Of a stretch of 64,000 nt of DNA, positions 51,181 through 59,547 are shown piece after piece. Source of the DNA: Mycobacterium sp. D16Q13. GTDB taxonomy: Bacteria; Actinomycetota; Actinomycetes; Mycobacteriales; Mycobacteriaceae. Made by a program: the position numbers and the translations under genes. Location of the stretch: assembly GCF_002013375.1 (NCBI RefSeq), contig NZ_MAEW01000018.1, forward strand, positions 62,001 to 126,000. The letters are read 5' to 3'. The first letter of the stretch is position 1. Each line of letters begins with the position of its first letter. The notes beneath the pieces are model-generated. The model was given only the letters and a program-made list of their open reading frames with translations. It was not told the DNA's origin and made no database searches.

Positions 51181-51660
51181 ATGCTGACGTTCGAGGAGAA
51201 ACTGCCGGGTGTTGACGAGAGCATCTCGTTGGTGCCGCTCTTCCGGGGCGTCTGGCATGTGGCGCAGTACGTAGTACTGCCCGCCACGCCAGCCGGGACA
51301 CGAGTGGTTATCGAAATTCCGGAGGGCAGGCTGGAGGGTCGAGGGATTTCCGCGCAGACTCTGGGCCGCGCGAATGCCGACTGGTTCGTTATCGGGCCGG
51401 ACGGGACTGGCACCGCAGATTATCGAGGAACTATGCAGACCGCTGACGGCGCGGCGATCTATATATACGGCCATGGCCGGTGCGATATGTCGGCAGGTTT
51501 TTCGGCCGGAGCTGTCTTGCGGGGACATGCACATTTCGAGACCGGCAGTGACCAGTACCGCTGGATGAACAAGGTACACGCAGTATTTCGCGGAGTTGTC
51601 GTTGGTGACGGCGCGGGGGGAATGGGTGTCTACCACGATGAGTACTTCGAAGTCCGCTGA
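51181..51660 (+). CDS. DUF3237-family protein
   Basis: A 159-residue beta-barrel-like protein of the DUF3237 family, with RGVWHVAQYVVLPATPAG, GTRVVIEIPEGRLEG, GADYRGTMQT-like strands (here GTADYRGTMQTADGA) and a C-terminal RWMNKVHAVFRGVV. The function of the family is not established; it is often near catabolic genes. ATG 51181 has GGAGG six bases upstream. It is divergent from a TetR regulator and is followed by a bidirectional terminator. Confidence 0.85.
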   Translation: MLTFEEKLPGVDESISLVPLFRGVWHVAQYVVLPATPAGTRVVIEIPEGRLEGRGISAQTLGRANADWFVIGPDGTGTADYRGTMQTADGAAIYIYGHGRCDMSAGFSAGAVLRGHAHFETGSDQYRWMNKVHAVFRGVVVGDGAGGMGVYHDEYFEVR

Positions 51661-51698
51661 TCCCTGACTTAGCTTGTCCATCTTCTCGTTCAACGGCA

Positions 51699-51736
51699 AA
51701 GGGCCGCTTCCGTAGGCTGATTCGGAAGCGGCCCTT
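51699..51736. terminator. Bidirectional terminator between convergent genes
   Basis: The 14-bp stem AAGGGCCGCTTCCG (51699-51712) pairs with 51723-51736 around a 10-base loop. It lies between the DUF3237 gene and the convergent small exported gene. Confidence 0.88.
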
Positions 51737-51750
51737 GGGCTTTGGAAGGT

Positions 51751-52035
51751 TTAGTTGATGCCGCCGATGAACTCGCCGCTGGCGGGCGGGGTGTACCGCA
51801 TCTGCGGGCCGGAGTTGTTCATCGAGTACTGGCCGGTGCCCAGCCGGGCATGATCCCGGTTGTTTCCTCCGGAGCCGTTATTGCCGGCGCCGGCGACGAC
51901 GCTGGAGGTCGGCGCGGCGGTCAATTCGATGGCGGCGAAGCTTGGCACCAGGATCGCGAGACCGATGCCGGCCGCTGCGACAACGCGGCTGGCGTTCGTG
52001 GAAATTGCCTTCGAGGTGGCGGTGATAGCGGTCAT
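51751..52035 (-). CDS. Small exported Gly/Asn-rich protein
   Basis: A 94-residue protein with an N-terminal hydrophobic segment (RVVAAAGIGLAILVPSFAAIE, about 17-37) acting as signal or anchor. The low-complexity mature part contains GAGNNGSGGNNRD and ends SGEFIGGIN. ATG 52035 is preferred over an upstream in-frame start. I do not recognise a family. It resembles in style the small exported protein at 25529-25810, but with no clear homology. It ends at the bidirectional terminator. Confidence 0.72.
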   Translation of the reverse strand: MTAITATSKAISTNASRVVAAAGIGLAILVPSFAAIELTAAPTSSVVAGAGNNGSGGNNRDHARLGTGQYSMNNSGPQMRYTPPASGEFIGGIN

Positions 52036-52258
52036 GTTGTCTGCGCTCCAATGCTTTTGAAGATCTACGTGCGATGCTTGTAACAACATGAGCGCTATCT
52101 GTTGCCATCCATGATGGCCTGTGATAAGTCAGTCAGCCCGGTGCGGAATAATCGGTAAGACTGGCCTGTTCGATAAAGCAGGACAATCGAATACGGCAGA
52201 CGCGGACCCCCACGGCCATATGACCGGGGGCGGTCCGCGTCCGCGAATTCAGTTCGAT

Positions 52259-52591
52259 TCAGTTGTGCGTGGGGCAGGAGATGTCCACATATACCGTCGA
52301 GAAGGCGGTGGCGCCGCGCAGTCCCTCGACGCCAGTCACCACACACTGCGATAGCGGTGCGTCGGCGATGCCGTTCAGCTGGACCGTATAGCCCTGCGCC
52401 TGTAACTGGTTCACGGTGTCGGCGGCGGATGACCCGCCTCCGGCGGATGACCCGCCTCCGGCGGACGCCGAGGCCTGCGCGCTCAGCGCGAATGAGGCCA
52501 CGGCCATCGCTCCGAGTGCGGCGACTGCCACCAAGAACGAGACCGCTGACCGGATGGCCGACCGGGTGAATGAGGTGATCTGGGTGTTCAT
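52259..52591 (-). CDS. Small exported disulfide protein, paralogue of the 25.9-kb gene
   Basis: A 110-residue exported protein with a signal peptide ending near ALSAQASA. A short SAGGGSSAGGGSSA linker is encoded by a tandem 18-base repeat. The domain TVNQLQAQGYTVQLNGIADA, SQCVVTGV and VYVDISC matches the protein at 25860-26162. Two conserved Cys suggest a disulfide. The start ATG 52591 has GGAAGGA six bases upstream. It is divergent from the CGNR regulator with 135 bases between, so control by that protein is possible. Confidence 0.84.
   Translation of the reverse strand: MNTQITSFTRSAIRSAVSFLVAVAALGAMAVASFALSAQASASAGGGSSAGGGSSAADTVNQLQAQGYTVQLNGIADAPLSQCVVTGVEGLRGATAFSTVYVDISCPTHN
52424..52459. 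repeat. Tandem 18-base repeat encoding the Gly-Ser linker
   Basis: GGCGGATGACCCGCCTCC occurs twice head to tail, followed by a partial third copy. It encodes part of the SAGGG linker of the exported protein. Copy number may vary between strains. Confidence 0.85.
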
Positions 52592-52726
52592 GGCGGTTCC
52601 TTCCACCGTTGAGAAGTTCTAACGTTTGGAATAACCTCTAACCATTAGGGGGTATTTCCTCTTCACTGTTAGATAGGCCACATGGTTACAGGTGGCGCTA
52701 TCCATTAGGAGAGATACAGTCGTGGC

Positions 52727-53347
52727 ATGGAAACGGGCACGTCCGGCACTATCGCCGCGATTCTCGGTGAACCACTTCCCGTGGAACTGATGAACACGGT
52801 TCGTGGTGGTCGCGAGGGTGTCCGGGATGCCCTGGACGGTGATGAGTCGGTGTACGCATGGCTCACCGCCATGGCGGACCGGATCCTGGCCGAATCGGGT
52901 GCTCATACGATTGCCTTCTCCTTGGAGGATGCGCGGTTCGTCGCCGGTGACCTGCGGGCGTTGCGCGACGCGTTGCGGTGCCTGGCCGCCGAAGTCACCG
53001 AGGATCCGAGGCCGCCGACATCCGGCATGACCCACACCCAGGCCGTCGCCACGATCAACACGCTCGCGCGTGCCCGGGCGGAGTTGGTGTGGCCGGTGGA
53101 CGGAGAGCCCAGTAGGGCGGCGACGGCCCGCGGATCGCAGGCACGGTTGACCGTCGGGTTGATCGCTCGTGAGGCTGTCGACTTCTTCGGCGGCCCGGAA
53201 CGCCACCAACTGCGTGCCTGCCTGGCATCACACTGCGTGCTCTACTTCGTCAAGGAGCACCCTCGTCGGGAATGGTGCACGCCGAAGTGCGGTAACCGCG
53301 CTCGGGTGAAGCGGCATTACGACCGTCAGACCGTGGTGGGCTCCTAG
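52727..53347 (+). CDS. CGNR zinc-finger transcriptional regulator
   Basis: A 206-residue protein of the ABATE/CGNR family. The N-terminal part (about 1-150) is the helical stress-response domain. The C-terminal zinc finger reads RACLASHCVLYF (two Cys) and REWCTPKCGNRARVKRHY, the CGNR signature (about 188-192). Such proteins act as DNA-binding regulators. ATG 52727 has TAGGAGAG about 13 bases upstream. The divergent region contains repeated CCATTAGG-like words that could be its target. Its stop shares CTAG with the DedA stop. Confidence 0.88.
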   Translation: METGTSGTIAAILGEPLPVELMNTVRGGREGVRDALDGDESVYAWLTAMADRILAESGAHTIAFSLEDARFVAGDLRALRDALRCLAAEVTEDPRPPTSGMTHTQAVATINTLARARAELVWPVDGEPSRAATARGSQARLTVGLIAREAVDFFGGPERHQLRACLASHCVLYFVKEHPRREWCTPKCGNRARVKRHYDRQTVVGS

Positions 53348-54003
53348 CCGCTATCGGTGACCGCGCGCCGCTTCTCCAGGAACACCTTGGCGGCCGTCGC
53401 GGCGGCCGGGAGGGTCGACAAGATGGCGACCACCAGGATGATGATGTCCAGGTGTTCGCCGACGAAGGCGACGTTACCCAGGAGGTAGCCGATCGTCGTG
53501 AGTCCCACACCCCACGCTGCGCTGCCGATGGCGTTGTACAGCAAGAATTTTGGATAACGCATCCCCGACATGCCAGCGATGACCGGGGTGAAGGTGCGCA
53601 CCACGCCGATGAACTGAGCAACGAGCAGTGTCTTGGGTCCGTGTTTATCGAAGAACTCGCGGGAGGCGGTCAGATACCGCTGTTTGAAGAAGCGAGCATC
53701 TTCCTTCTTGAACAGCGCCGGACCCAGCCGGCGTCCGATGAAGTACCCGCATTGGCTGCCGAGCAGAGCCGCCAGTGCGGCGCATGGCGCCAGCAGTTGG
53801 ATCGAGACAGGTGAATTCGGCTGGGCGGCAATCAGTCCTGCGGAGAACAACAGCGTGTCGCCGGGGAGAAACGGAAACAGCAGGCCGGTCTCGATGAAGA
53901 CGATAACCATGACTCCGGCCAGTACGGCGCCGCCGAAAAACCCGCCCGCGCCCAGCCAGTACATCGGATCCATGACGTCAGCGGGCGCCAGACCCATGTC
54001 CAT
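53344..54003 (-). CDS. DedA-family membrane protein
   Basis: A 219-residue polytopic protein of the DedA/SNARE-associated (VTT) family, thought to scramble or recycle lipids such as undecaprenyl phosphate. Typical motifs are FIETGLLFPFLPGD (about 37-50), LGSQCGYFIGRRLG, FDKHGPKTLLVAQFIGVVRTFTPVIAGMSGM and NAIGSAAW. Length and motif order are normal. It is convergent with the CGNR gene and divergent from the EEP-fold gene. No sign of operon partners. Confidence 0.92.
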   Translation of the reverse strand: MDMGLAPADVMDPMYWLGAGGFFGGAVLAGVMVIVFIETGLLFPFLPGDTLLFSAGLIAAQPNSPVSIQLLAPCAALAALLGSQCGYFIGRRLGPALFKKEDARFFKQRYLTASREFFDKHGPKTLLVAQFIGVVRTFTPVIAGMSGMRYPKFLLYNAIGSAAWGVGLTTIGYLLGNVAFVGEHLDIIILVVAILSTLPAAATAAKVFLEKRRAVTDSG

Positions 54004-54158
54004 GGCTGGAAGTTAGCCACGGAACATTGCGGGATAGGAAACAACACGAGAACCCCACCTGGCGCGCTCACGGTGGGTGGACGTGCCGGCACGACGGACA
54101 GGTGGCAACCGGGCGAATACCCTCGACGTACGGAGGTTCGCGGAATACCGTGGCAAGT

Positions 54159-55196
54159 ATGGCTCGCACCACCTTCAGTGTCGCGACGTTCAACATGTAC
54201 AACCTGCAGGACGCGGACACGCCGCTCTACCCCACCTCCAAGCCATGGACTCCCGAGGAGTTCAAGCGCAAGAGCGAATGGGCAGCATGGCAATTGGGGA
54301 TCGTCGGGGCGGACATCGTCGGAATGCAGGAAGTGTGGAGCAAGAGCGCACTGGAGTCGGTTCTTGCGGTGGATCCGCAGGGCCTGGCCGACGAATACGA
54401 CGTCCTGGCCACTCCGGCGATAGGAACCTCCATCACCTGCGCCGCACTGGTTCGTAAAGGCCTATTGACCGGAAAGCCCAGGTGGATAACCGACTTCCCC
54501 AAGGCCGTGCGCCTTGAGTCCAGGGACGACCCCGCGGACCCGCAGGCACCCGTTATCGACGTCTCGATCAAGAGCTTTTCCCGGCCCGTGCTGAACTTCC
54601 AGGTTCAGCTGCGCGACGACGAACCGGCTACGGAAGTCTTTGTGGTGCATCTCAAGTCCAAGCTGCCCACGCAGATCAGCAGGGAGGCTTGGTACAAGAA
54701 GTCCTCGGCGACTTATCGGCCGCATCAACAGGCGCTGGGTGACGGGATCTCAACCATCCGCCGAACCGCCGAGGCAGTGGCTGTGCGGGTGCTACTCAAC
54801 GGTGTCATGCGCGACACCGAGACTCCGGTCATCGTGCTGGGCGATATGAATGATGGGAAAGAGAGCAACACGGCGAACATCCTGACCAGCCAGCCGCGTT
54901 ATCTCGTGGGAGATTCTCAGGGTGGCAGCGACTTTGGGCTCTACTCGGCGCAAACGTTGCAGGAATATCGGGACACACGCGACGTGTACTACACCCACGT
55001 ACATCAAGATCTGCGGGAGTCGCTCGATCACGTGATGGTCAGCGAGCAGTTCTACGACCACAGCCGTAAGCGGGTCTGGCTCTTCGACGGGCTGCTGATC
55101 AACAACGACCATCTCAACTTCGAGAATCACCGGGAGACGGGTACCGGCGACCACGGCATCGTCAGGGTGAGCTTCAAGCACGACCCCGTCAAGTGA
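54159..55196 (+). CDS. Endonuclease/exonuclease/phosphatase-fold protein
   Basis: A 345-residue EEP-superfamily protein, a metal-dependent phosphodiesterase fold. Motifs in order are SVATFNMYNL, DIVGMQEVWSK (metal-binding Glu), FVVHLKSK, VIVLGDMNDGKESN, LDHVMVS and GTGDHGIVRV (catalytic His). No signal peptide is seen. The open frame extends 44 residues upstream without family-like sequence; ATG 54159 is preferred, with GTG 54150 as an alternative. The substrate could be nucleic acid, a lipid headgroup or a small phosphate ester; sequence alone does not decide. It converges on a lipoprotein gene three bases away. Confidence 0.88.
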   Translation: MARTTFSVATFNMYNLQDADTPLYPTSKPWTPEEFKRKSEWAAWQLGIVGADIVGMQEVWSKSALESVLAVDPQGLADEYDVLATPAIGTSITCAALVRKGLLTGKPRWITDFPKAVRLESRDDPADPQAPVIDVSIKSFSRPVLNFQVQLRDDEPATEVFVVHLKSKLPTQISREAWYKKSSATYRPHQQALGDGISTIRRTAEAVAVRVLLNGVMRDTETPVIVLGDMNDGKESNTANILTSQPRYLVGDSQGGSDFGLYSAQTLQEYRDTRDVYYTHVHQDLRESLDHVMVSEQFYDHSRKRVWLFDGLLINNDHLNFENHRETGTGDHGIVRVSFKHDPVK

Positions 55197-55199
55197 CCG

Positions 55200-55628
55200 T
55201 CACGACGCGCTGAGAACTCGCCTGTCGCCGAGTGGGTTCGCGAGCGGCACGGCAAGAGAGCCCTGCACGGCGATCAGGATGCACGCCTTGCCGACGGACT
55301 CCGGTGGCGTGCCACCGTGCAACGCGATCTCGACGGCGTCATCGGTCTCACGGACGGTCGCGTGCACGCCGTGGCACTGCGGTGTGCCGCTGGTGAAGTG
55401 CACGATCACAGCGTCGCCGTCCGGGGAGCGACTCCAGGTGTCGAATGTCATTGGGCGGCTGTCGACGATGCGCGGGTCGTCCTCAAATACGACAGATGAC
55501 GCGGCGGGTGGAACCTCCGTAGGGGTGGCGACCGAGGTATCGGCCGCGGCCCGCGGCGTATCGAGCCCGCGATCGCCACAACCCGCGAGGGCGAGGAGGG
55601 ACAGGACTGCCATCACAACCATGCGCAT
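55200..55628 (-). CDS. Lipoprotein of unknown function
   Basis: A 142-residue lipoprotein with a short signal and lipobox LALAGC (Cys near 17), then a Thr/Pro-rich linker and a beta-rich domain. That domain has two cysteines (TPQCHGVHATVRE and GKACILIAVQG) likely forming a disulfide. I do not recognise a family. ATG 55628 is chosen because it gives a normal-length signal. It follows the phosphoribosyltransferase gene on the same strand with 26 bases between, so co-transcription is likely. Confidence 0.82.
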   Translation of the reverse strand: MRMVVMAVLSLLALAGCGDRGLDTPRAAADTSVATPTEVPPAASSVVFEDDPRIVDSRPMTFDTWSRSPDGDAVIVHFTSGTPQCHGVHATVRETDDAVEIALHGGTPPESVGKACILIAVQGSLAVPLANPLGDRRVLSAS

Positions 55629-55654
55629 GCCCCCACGGTAGGCGCCCGGTCGGG

Positions 55655-56305
55655 TCATCTAGTGATCGGCGGCGAGAGCAGGGCACGGACCTCGCCGTCG
55701 GAGACCTGGTGAAAGTCCTCGTAGGCGTCGCCTACCGCCTGAAATCGGGAGGGGCACGACGCGACCACGAAATCGTCCACAAGGGGACAGAACCGGTGGA
55801 ATGCCGATCGGGGGGCAACGGGAACCGCCGCCACCACTCGGGCGGGCGATGTTCGCCTGATCGCTCGCAATGCGACGCGCATCGTCGCACCGGTGGCTAT
55901 GCCGTCATCGACCAGAATGACGGTCCGGTCCGCGAGGTCGATGCTGCGCTGTCGCAGGTACAGCTGTTCGCGTCGGACCAACTCGCGACGCTCACGGGCG
56001 GTCACATCCCGGACTTGTTCGAGGCTGACTCCCATCGCGCGCACGATGTCCTCGTCGACGACCACCTCGCCGCCGCTGGCAATGGCTCCCATCGCGTACT
56101 CCTCATGTCCCGGAACGCCAAGCTTGCGTACGACCAGCACCTCCAGCGGGGCGCTCAGAGCTGACGCGATCTCCCGCCCCACCGGAATTCCGCCACGTGG
56201 CAGCGCGAGCACCACGATGTCCCGCATCTTGTATGGCGCAAGGATGCTCGCCAGTACGCGGCCGGCGTCCTGGCGATCACTGAACATCCGATACGGGGGT
56301 GACAT
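55655..56305 (-). CDS. Phosphoribosyltransferase-fold protein
   Basis: A 216-residue type-I PRTase-fold protein, like mycobacterial Rv0571c-type proteins. It has FSDRQDAGRVLASIL at the start, VLALPRGGIPVG, the PRPP-binding loop VILVDDGIATGATM (about 132-145) and VVAAVPVAPRSAF. The reaction is not known for this group. ATG 56305 is chosen and ATG 56287 (MFSDRQ) is an alternative. Its start overlaps the end of the LysR gene upstream on the same strand. Confidence 0.87.
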   Translation of the reverse strand: MSPPYRMFSDRQDAGRVLASILAPYKMRDIVVLALPRGGIPVGREIASALSAPLEVLVVRKLGVPGHEEYAMGAIASGGEVVVDEDIVRAMGVSLEQVRDVTARERRELVRREQLYLRQRSIDLADRTVILVDDGIATGATMRVALRAIRRTSPARVVAAVPVAPRSAFHRFCPLVDDFVVASCPSRFQAVGDAYEDFHQVSDGEVRALLSPPITR

Positions 56306-57281
56306 GGGCGGGTTTTGGGCTCGTGCTCCGAATGCCTCCATCTTCCAACTGCGACGTCGTGCTGACAACAGCCGCGCGCTGCGCGGCTTCGAACAACCGG
56401 TTACGGATGGCCGACACCGAATGCGGGAGCCACACCGCCTGCACGGGAACCAGTGGGGGATTTACGATCTCGATCACTCGCACCTTGCCGCGGTAGACAA
56501 CGCCTGGGTCGTCGGTGACGAACGCGCAATGATCGGGGTGCGCGAGCACCGCCGTGTACGGCGGGGTGCCCTGCACCGGATTGACCAGTAGTTGTGGCTC
56601 GAAACCGCTTCGGCGGCAATGTGAAACCAGCAGGTCTGTGTAGAAGGAGTGGCGGGGCGGGGACCACACCACGATGGGATAGTCCGCGATCGCGGTGATA
56701 TCGATCCGATCGCCGGCGGCGAGGGGGTGAGATTGCACAACCGCGATGCGCAGCGGCTGGTAGAGCAGAGTGTCGGTGGCCAGGTCAGTGGGCATATCCA
56801 CCCCGCGGCGGAGCGCCAGATCGAGCGAGCCATCGAGGAGGCCATCGCGCATGGTGCCCGGGAAGACCTGCCGGACGGTGATCGACACCGGGGGGTCCGC
56901 GATGACCGCCGGCTCGATGATCCGATAGACCTCCTCACTGGATATCGCGGGAGAGTGTCCGATAACAAAGGCCCGCTGAGGATTCGAGAAGTTACGTGTC
57001 GCGTTGGCCAGTACACGTATTCCGGCCAGGAGCGGCCGTGCGCCGGTGTACAGCTCGTGGCCGGCGTCGGTCAGTTGCAGACTGCGTTGCGCGCGTGAGA
57101 ACAGCTCGACGCCAAGGTCACGCTCCAGTTGACGTATCGCCGACGACAGCGCCTGCTGGGTGATAAACAATTCCGCCGCAGCGGCGGCCAGAGTCGGCGC
57201 CTCCGCGGCCACAACGAACTGAAACAATCGCCGGGAATCCAGCAAGTTGGCCAGCGAACTACCTTCGGCTGTCGCGCTCAT
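56277..57281 (-). CDS. LysR-family transcriptional regulator
   Basis: A 334-residue regulator. The N-terminal winged helix-turn-helix has FQFVVAAEAPTLAAAAAELFITQQALSSAIRQLERDLGVELFSR. The two-lobed effector domain follows, with DLALRRGVDMP and LRIAVVQSHPLA. ATG 57281 is preferred to a TTG at 57293. It is divergent from an SDR gene across a 149-base region holding a TTGT/ACAA inverted repeat, the classical LysR arrangement, so it probably controls that SDR. Effector unknown. Confidence 0.92.
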   Translation of the reverse strand: MSATAEGSSLANLLDSRRLFQFVVAAEAPTLAAAAAELFITQQALSSAIRQLERDLGVELFSRAQRSLQLTDAGHELYTGARPLLAGIRVLANATRNFSNPQRAFVIGHSPAISSEEVYRIIEPAVIADPPVSITVRQVFPGTMRDGLLDGSLDLALRRGVDMPTDLATDTLLYQPLRIAVVQSHPLAAGDRIDITAIADYPIVVWSPPRHSFYTDLLVSHCRRSGFEPQLLVNPVQGTPPYTAVLAHPDHCAFVTDDPGVVYRGKVRVIEIVNPPLVPVQAVWLPHSVSAIRNRLFEAAQRAAVVSTTSQLEDGGIRSTSPKPAHVTPVSDVQ

Positions 57282-57299
57282 CTGCAATGACAACTCCTA

Positions 57300-57315
57300 C
57301 TTGTGTTTATACAAG
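57300..57315. promoter_or_regulatory. LysR-type binding site between LysR gene and SDR
   Basis: CTTGT (57300-57304) and ACAAG (57311-57315) form an inverted repeat around GTTTAT and satisfy the T-N11-A rule. It lies 19 bases from the LysR ATG in the divergent region. Confidence 0.65.
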
Positions 57316-57430
57316 AATAATGTGGTTTTTCCTTGTGCTAGCTAAACCTACGATTTTGTAGGGAGATGTGGGTAACCATGAGACCCACTCGCAATGGCGG
57401 GTCCACACACGCGTAAAGGGAGATAATCGA

Positions 57431-58204
57431 GTGACAGATCATTCGCTAAAGGGTAAGACAGTTCTTGTCACCGGTGGAGGTAAGAATCTGGGTGGGCTGA
57501 TCGCCCGGGATCTCGCCGCCAATGGCGCCGGTGCCGTCGCGATCCATTACAACAGCGCGTCGAGCAAGGATGCGGCCGATGAGACGGTGGCTGCGATCCA
57601 AGCGGGCGGGGCGAAGGCGGTGGCGTTCCAGGGTGACCTGACCACCGGAGACGCCGTAAGCAAACTATTCGCGGACACCGTCGAAGCGGTGGGGCGTCCC
57701 GACATCGCGATCAACACAGTCGGCAAGGTCATCAAAAAGCCGCTCACCGAAATCACCGAGGAGGAGTACGACTCGGCGAGCGCGGTCAACGCCAAATCCG
57801 CATTTCTGTTCCTCAAGGAGGCGGGTAAGCACGTCAACGACAACGGCAAGATCGTCACGCTGGTGACATCGCTGCTGGGCGCGTACACCCCGTTCTACGC
57901 GGCGTACGCGGGAACCAAGGCGCCCGTCGAACACTTCACCCGCGCTGCGTCGAAGGAGTTCGGGGAGCGTGGTATTTCGGTGACCGCGGTGGGCCCGGGC
58001 CCGATGGACACGCCGTTCTTCTACCCGGCGGAGGGTGAGGATGCGGTGGCGTATCACAAGACCGCCGCCGCGCTCTCGCCGTTCTCGAAGACCGGCCTGA
58101 CCGATATCGAGGACATCGCTCCGTTCATCCGCTTCCTGGTCAGTGATGGCTGGTGGATTACGGGGCAGACCATCCTGATCAACGGCGGCTACACCACGAA
58201 GTAG
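57431..58204 (+). CDS. Short-chain dehydrogenase/reductase under LysR control
   Basis: A 257-residue SDR. The cofactor motif TGGGKNLGG is atypical (KNLGG instead of xGIG). NTVGKVIKKP replaces NNAG. The catalytic region is TSLLGAYTPFYAAYAGTKAPVEH (Tyr-x3-Lys with a preceding Ser). It ends ITGQTILINGGYTTK. These departures place it in a divergent FabG-like group, so activity should not be assumed to be ketoacyl reduction. GTG 57431 has AAAGGGAG about eight bases upstream. The following gene converges with no gap. Confidence 0.88.
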   Translation: MTDHSLKGKTVLVTGGGKNLGGLIARDLAANGAGAVAIHYNSASSKDAADETVAAIQAGGAKAVAFQGDLTTGDAVSKLFADTVEAVGRPDIAINTVGKVIKKPLTEITEEEYDSASAVNAKSAFLFLKEAGKHVNDNGKIVTLVTSLLGAYTPFYAAYAGTKAPVEHFTRAASKEFGERGISVTAVGPGPMDTPFFYPAEGEDAVAYHKTAAALSPFSKTGLTDIEDIAPFIRFLVSDGWWITGQTILINGGYTTK

Positions 58205-58618
58205 TCACTGCTGCGATAGCGGCCTCGTCCGGGACGTCGAGGTCGCGGGAACTGGCCGCCGTACGTATTTGGCGAGTAGAACGCTCGCCAAGGCGACGGC
58301 GGCCAGTTCTGTCAGCACGCTGATCACCGCATACGGTGCCGGGTCCCAACCGCGTTCGGAAAACCCGAACAGGCCGATGGTGCGGGACAGCGCGAAGGCC
58401 ACGAGCGCTCCGGCCGAACCCAGACCCGCCGCCGCGATGATCCAGTCGGGCGCGCCCACAGCGATGAGCGCAGCCAACGCGATGAAGACGCTGGCCTGCG
58501 CCAGGAACGCGGGCCCGATGGCCGGAATATATTGATAACCATGCATATACAAGAATGCATGGGCATACCCGCTGACGGCCATTGCCACGGCCAAGGTGAG
58601 GCGGTATGCGAGGTTCAT
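58205..58618 (-). CDS. Small four-helix membrane protein, last gene of the sigma-Rieske operon
   Basis: A 137-residue integral membrane protein with four hydrophobic helices (about 5-25, 35-55, 58-78 and 95-118) and a basic C-terminal tail. No named family recognised. Its start overlaps the metallophosphoesterase stop by ATGA, so it is translated with the redox operon. It may be a quinone- or haem-associated membrane subunit, but no ligand motif supports this. Confidence 0.8.
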   Translation of the reverse strand: MNLAYRLTLAVAMAVSGYAHAFLYMHGYQYIPAIGPAFLAQASVFIALAALIAVGAPDWIIAAAGLGSAGALVAFALSRTIGLFGFSERGWDPAPYAVISVLTELAAVALASVLLAKYVRRPVPATSTSRTRPLSQQ

Positions 58619-59547
58619 GTCAGTTTGTCCTCTTTGATGGCAAGAGCCTGACTACCTTTCACGTAGCTGACCTCGCGGATGCCCAGGATGTCGTGCAGCT
58701 GACCGGCCGGCAGTGTCACCGGTTTCGGAGTCCGACCGTCGCCCGGCTTGGGTAAGGGATAGGCCGTAGTCGTACCGCTGTAGAAGGTGATGTTTCCTTC
58801 GGTCTTGGTGAACAGTTGGTGCACATGTCCGTTGAGGCATGTCACGGACGCGAACCGCTTCATGTAGCTCAGGGCTTGTGCGGAATCATCTGTACCCCAA
58901 CCCCATTCGGGATACATCGCGAACAGCGGGATATGGCTGAACACGATGATCGGGGTGTCGGCGGACAAGGGGTCGAGATCCTTGCGGATGAATTCGAGTT
59001 GGTCACCGCCGAGGTGGCCGAGCTTCTTCAGATTGAGGGTGTTGACCAGCCCGATCACGTGGACACCGGCGATATCGAAGCTGTACCACCCGTCGCCACG
59101 GGTACCGCCGCCGAAGACACCGCGGTACTTCTGCCCGGCGTCGTCAACCGAATCATGCTCACCCGGAACGGTAAAGACATGTGGGGTGCTGATCCCGGAC
59201 ATCATCTGCTTCACCTGATCGAACTGCTCATCGGTGGCCAGGTGCGTGAGATCGCCGGTGTGGATGACAAAGTCCGGGGTATAGCCCAGATTGCTGATCT
59301 GGTTGATCGCATGGCCGAAGGAATCGGCGACGTTGGTATTGGCGGTGCCGTTGAACCCGATATGGCTGTCGCTGATCTGCGCGAATCGCAGCGTCGGGTG
59401 GGCGCCGCTGGCCGCCGTGGCCGAACCCGATACACGCGAAATAACTTCTCCACCAGCGACAGTCAGTGCGACAGCGGCGCCGAACCACGCGGTGTGCCGG
59501 ATCAGCTGCCGCCGGGACATGCTCTGCGGATCCTGTTCATTGGTCAT
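58615..59547 (-). CDS. Tat-exported metallophosphoesterase
   Basis: A 310-residue calcineurin-like phosphoesterase with a twin-arginine signal (SRRQLIRHTAWFGAAVAL, about 10-27). Metal motifs are DSHIG, HTGDLTH, PGEHD, FSHIP and NGHVH, a complete set. Tat export implies cofactor loading or folding in the cytosol. ATG 59547 overlaps the cupredoxin stop by ATGA. It sits in an operon with a cupredoxin and a Rieske protein. Its substrate is unknown; phosphodiesters in the envelope are likely. Confidence 0.92.
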   Translation of the reverse strand: MTNEQDPQSMSRRQLIRHTAWFGAAVALTVAGGEVISRVSGSATAASGAHPTLRFAQISDSHIGFNGTANTNVADSFGHAINQISNLGYTPDFVIHTGDLTHLATDEQFDQVKQMMSGISTPHVFTVPGEHDSVDDAGQKYRGVFGGGTRGDGWYSFDIAGVHVIGLVNTLNLKKLGHLGGDQLEFIRKDLDPLSADTPIIVFSHIPLFAMYPEWGWGTDDSAQALSYMKRFASVTCLNGHVHQLFTKTEGNITFYSGTTTAYPLPKPGDGRTPKPVTLPAGQLHDILGIREVSYVKGSQALAIKEDKLT

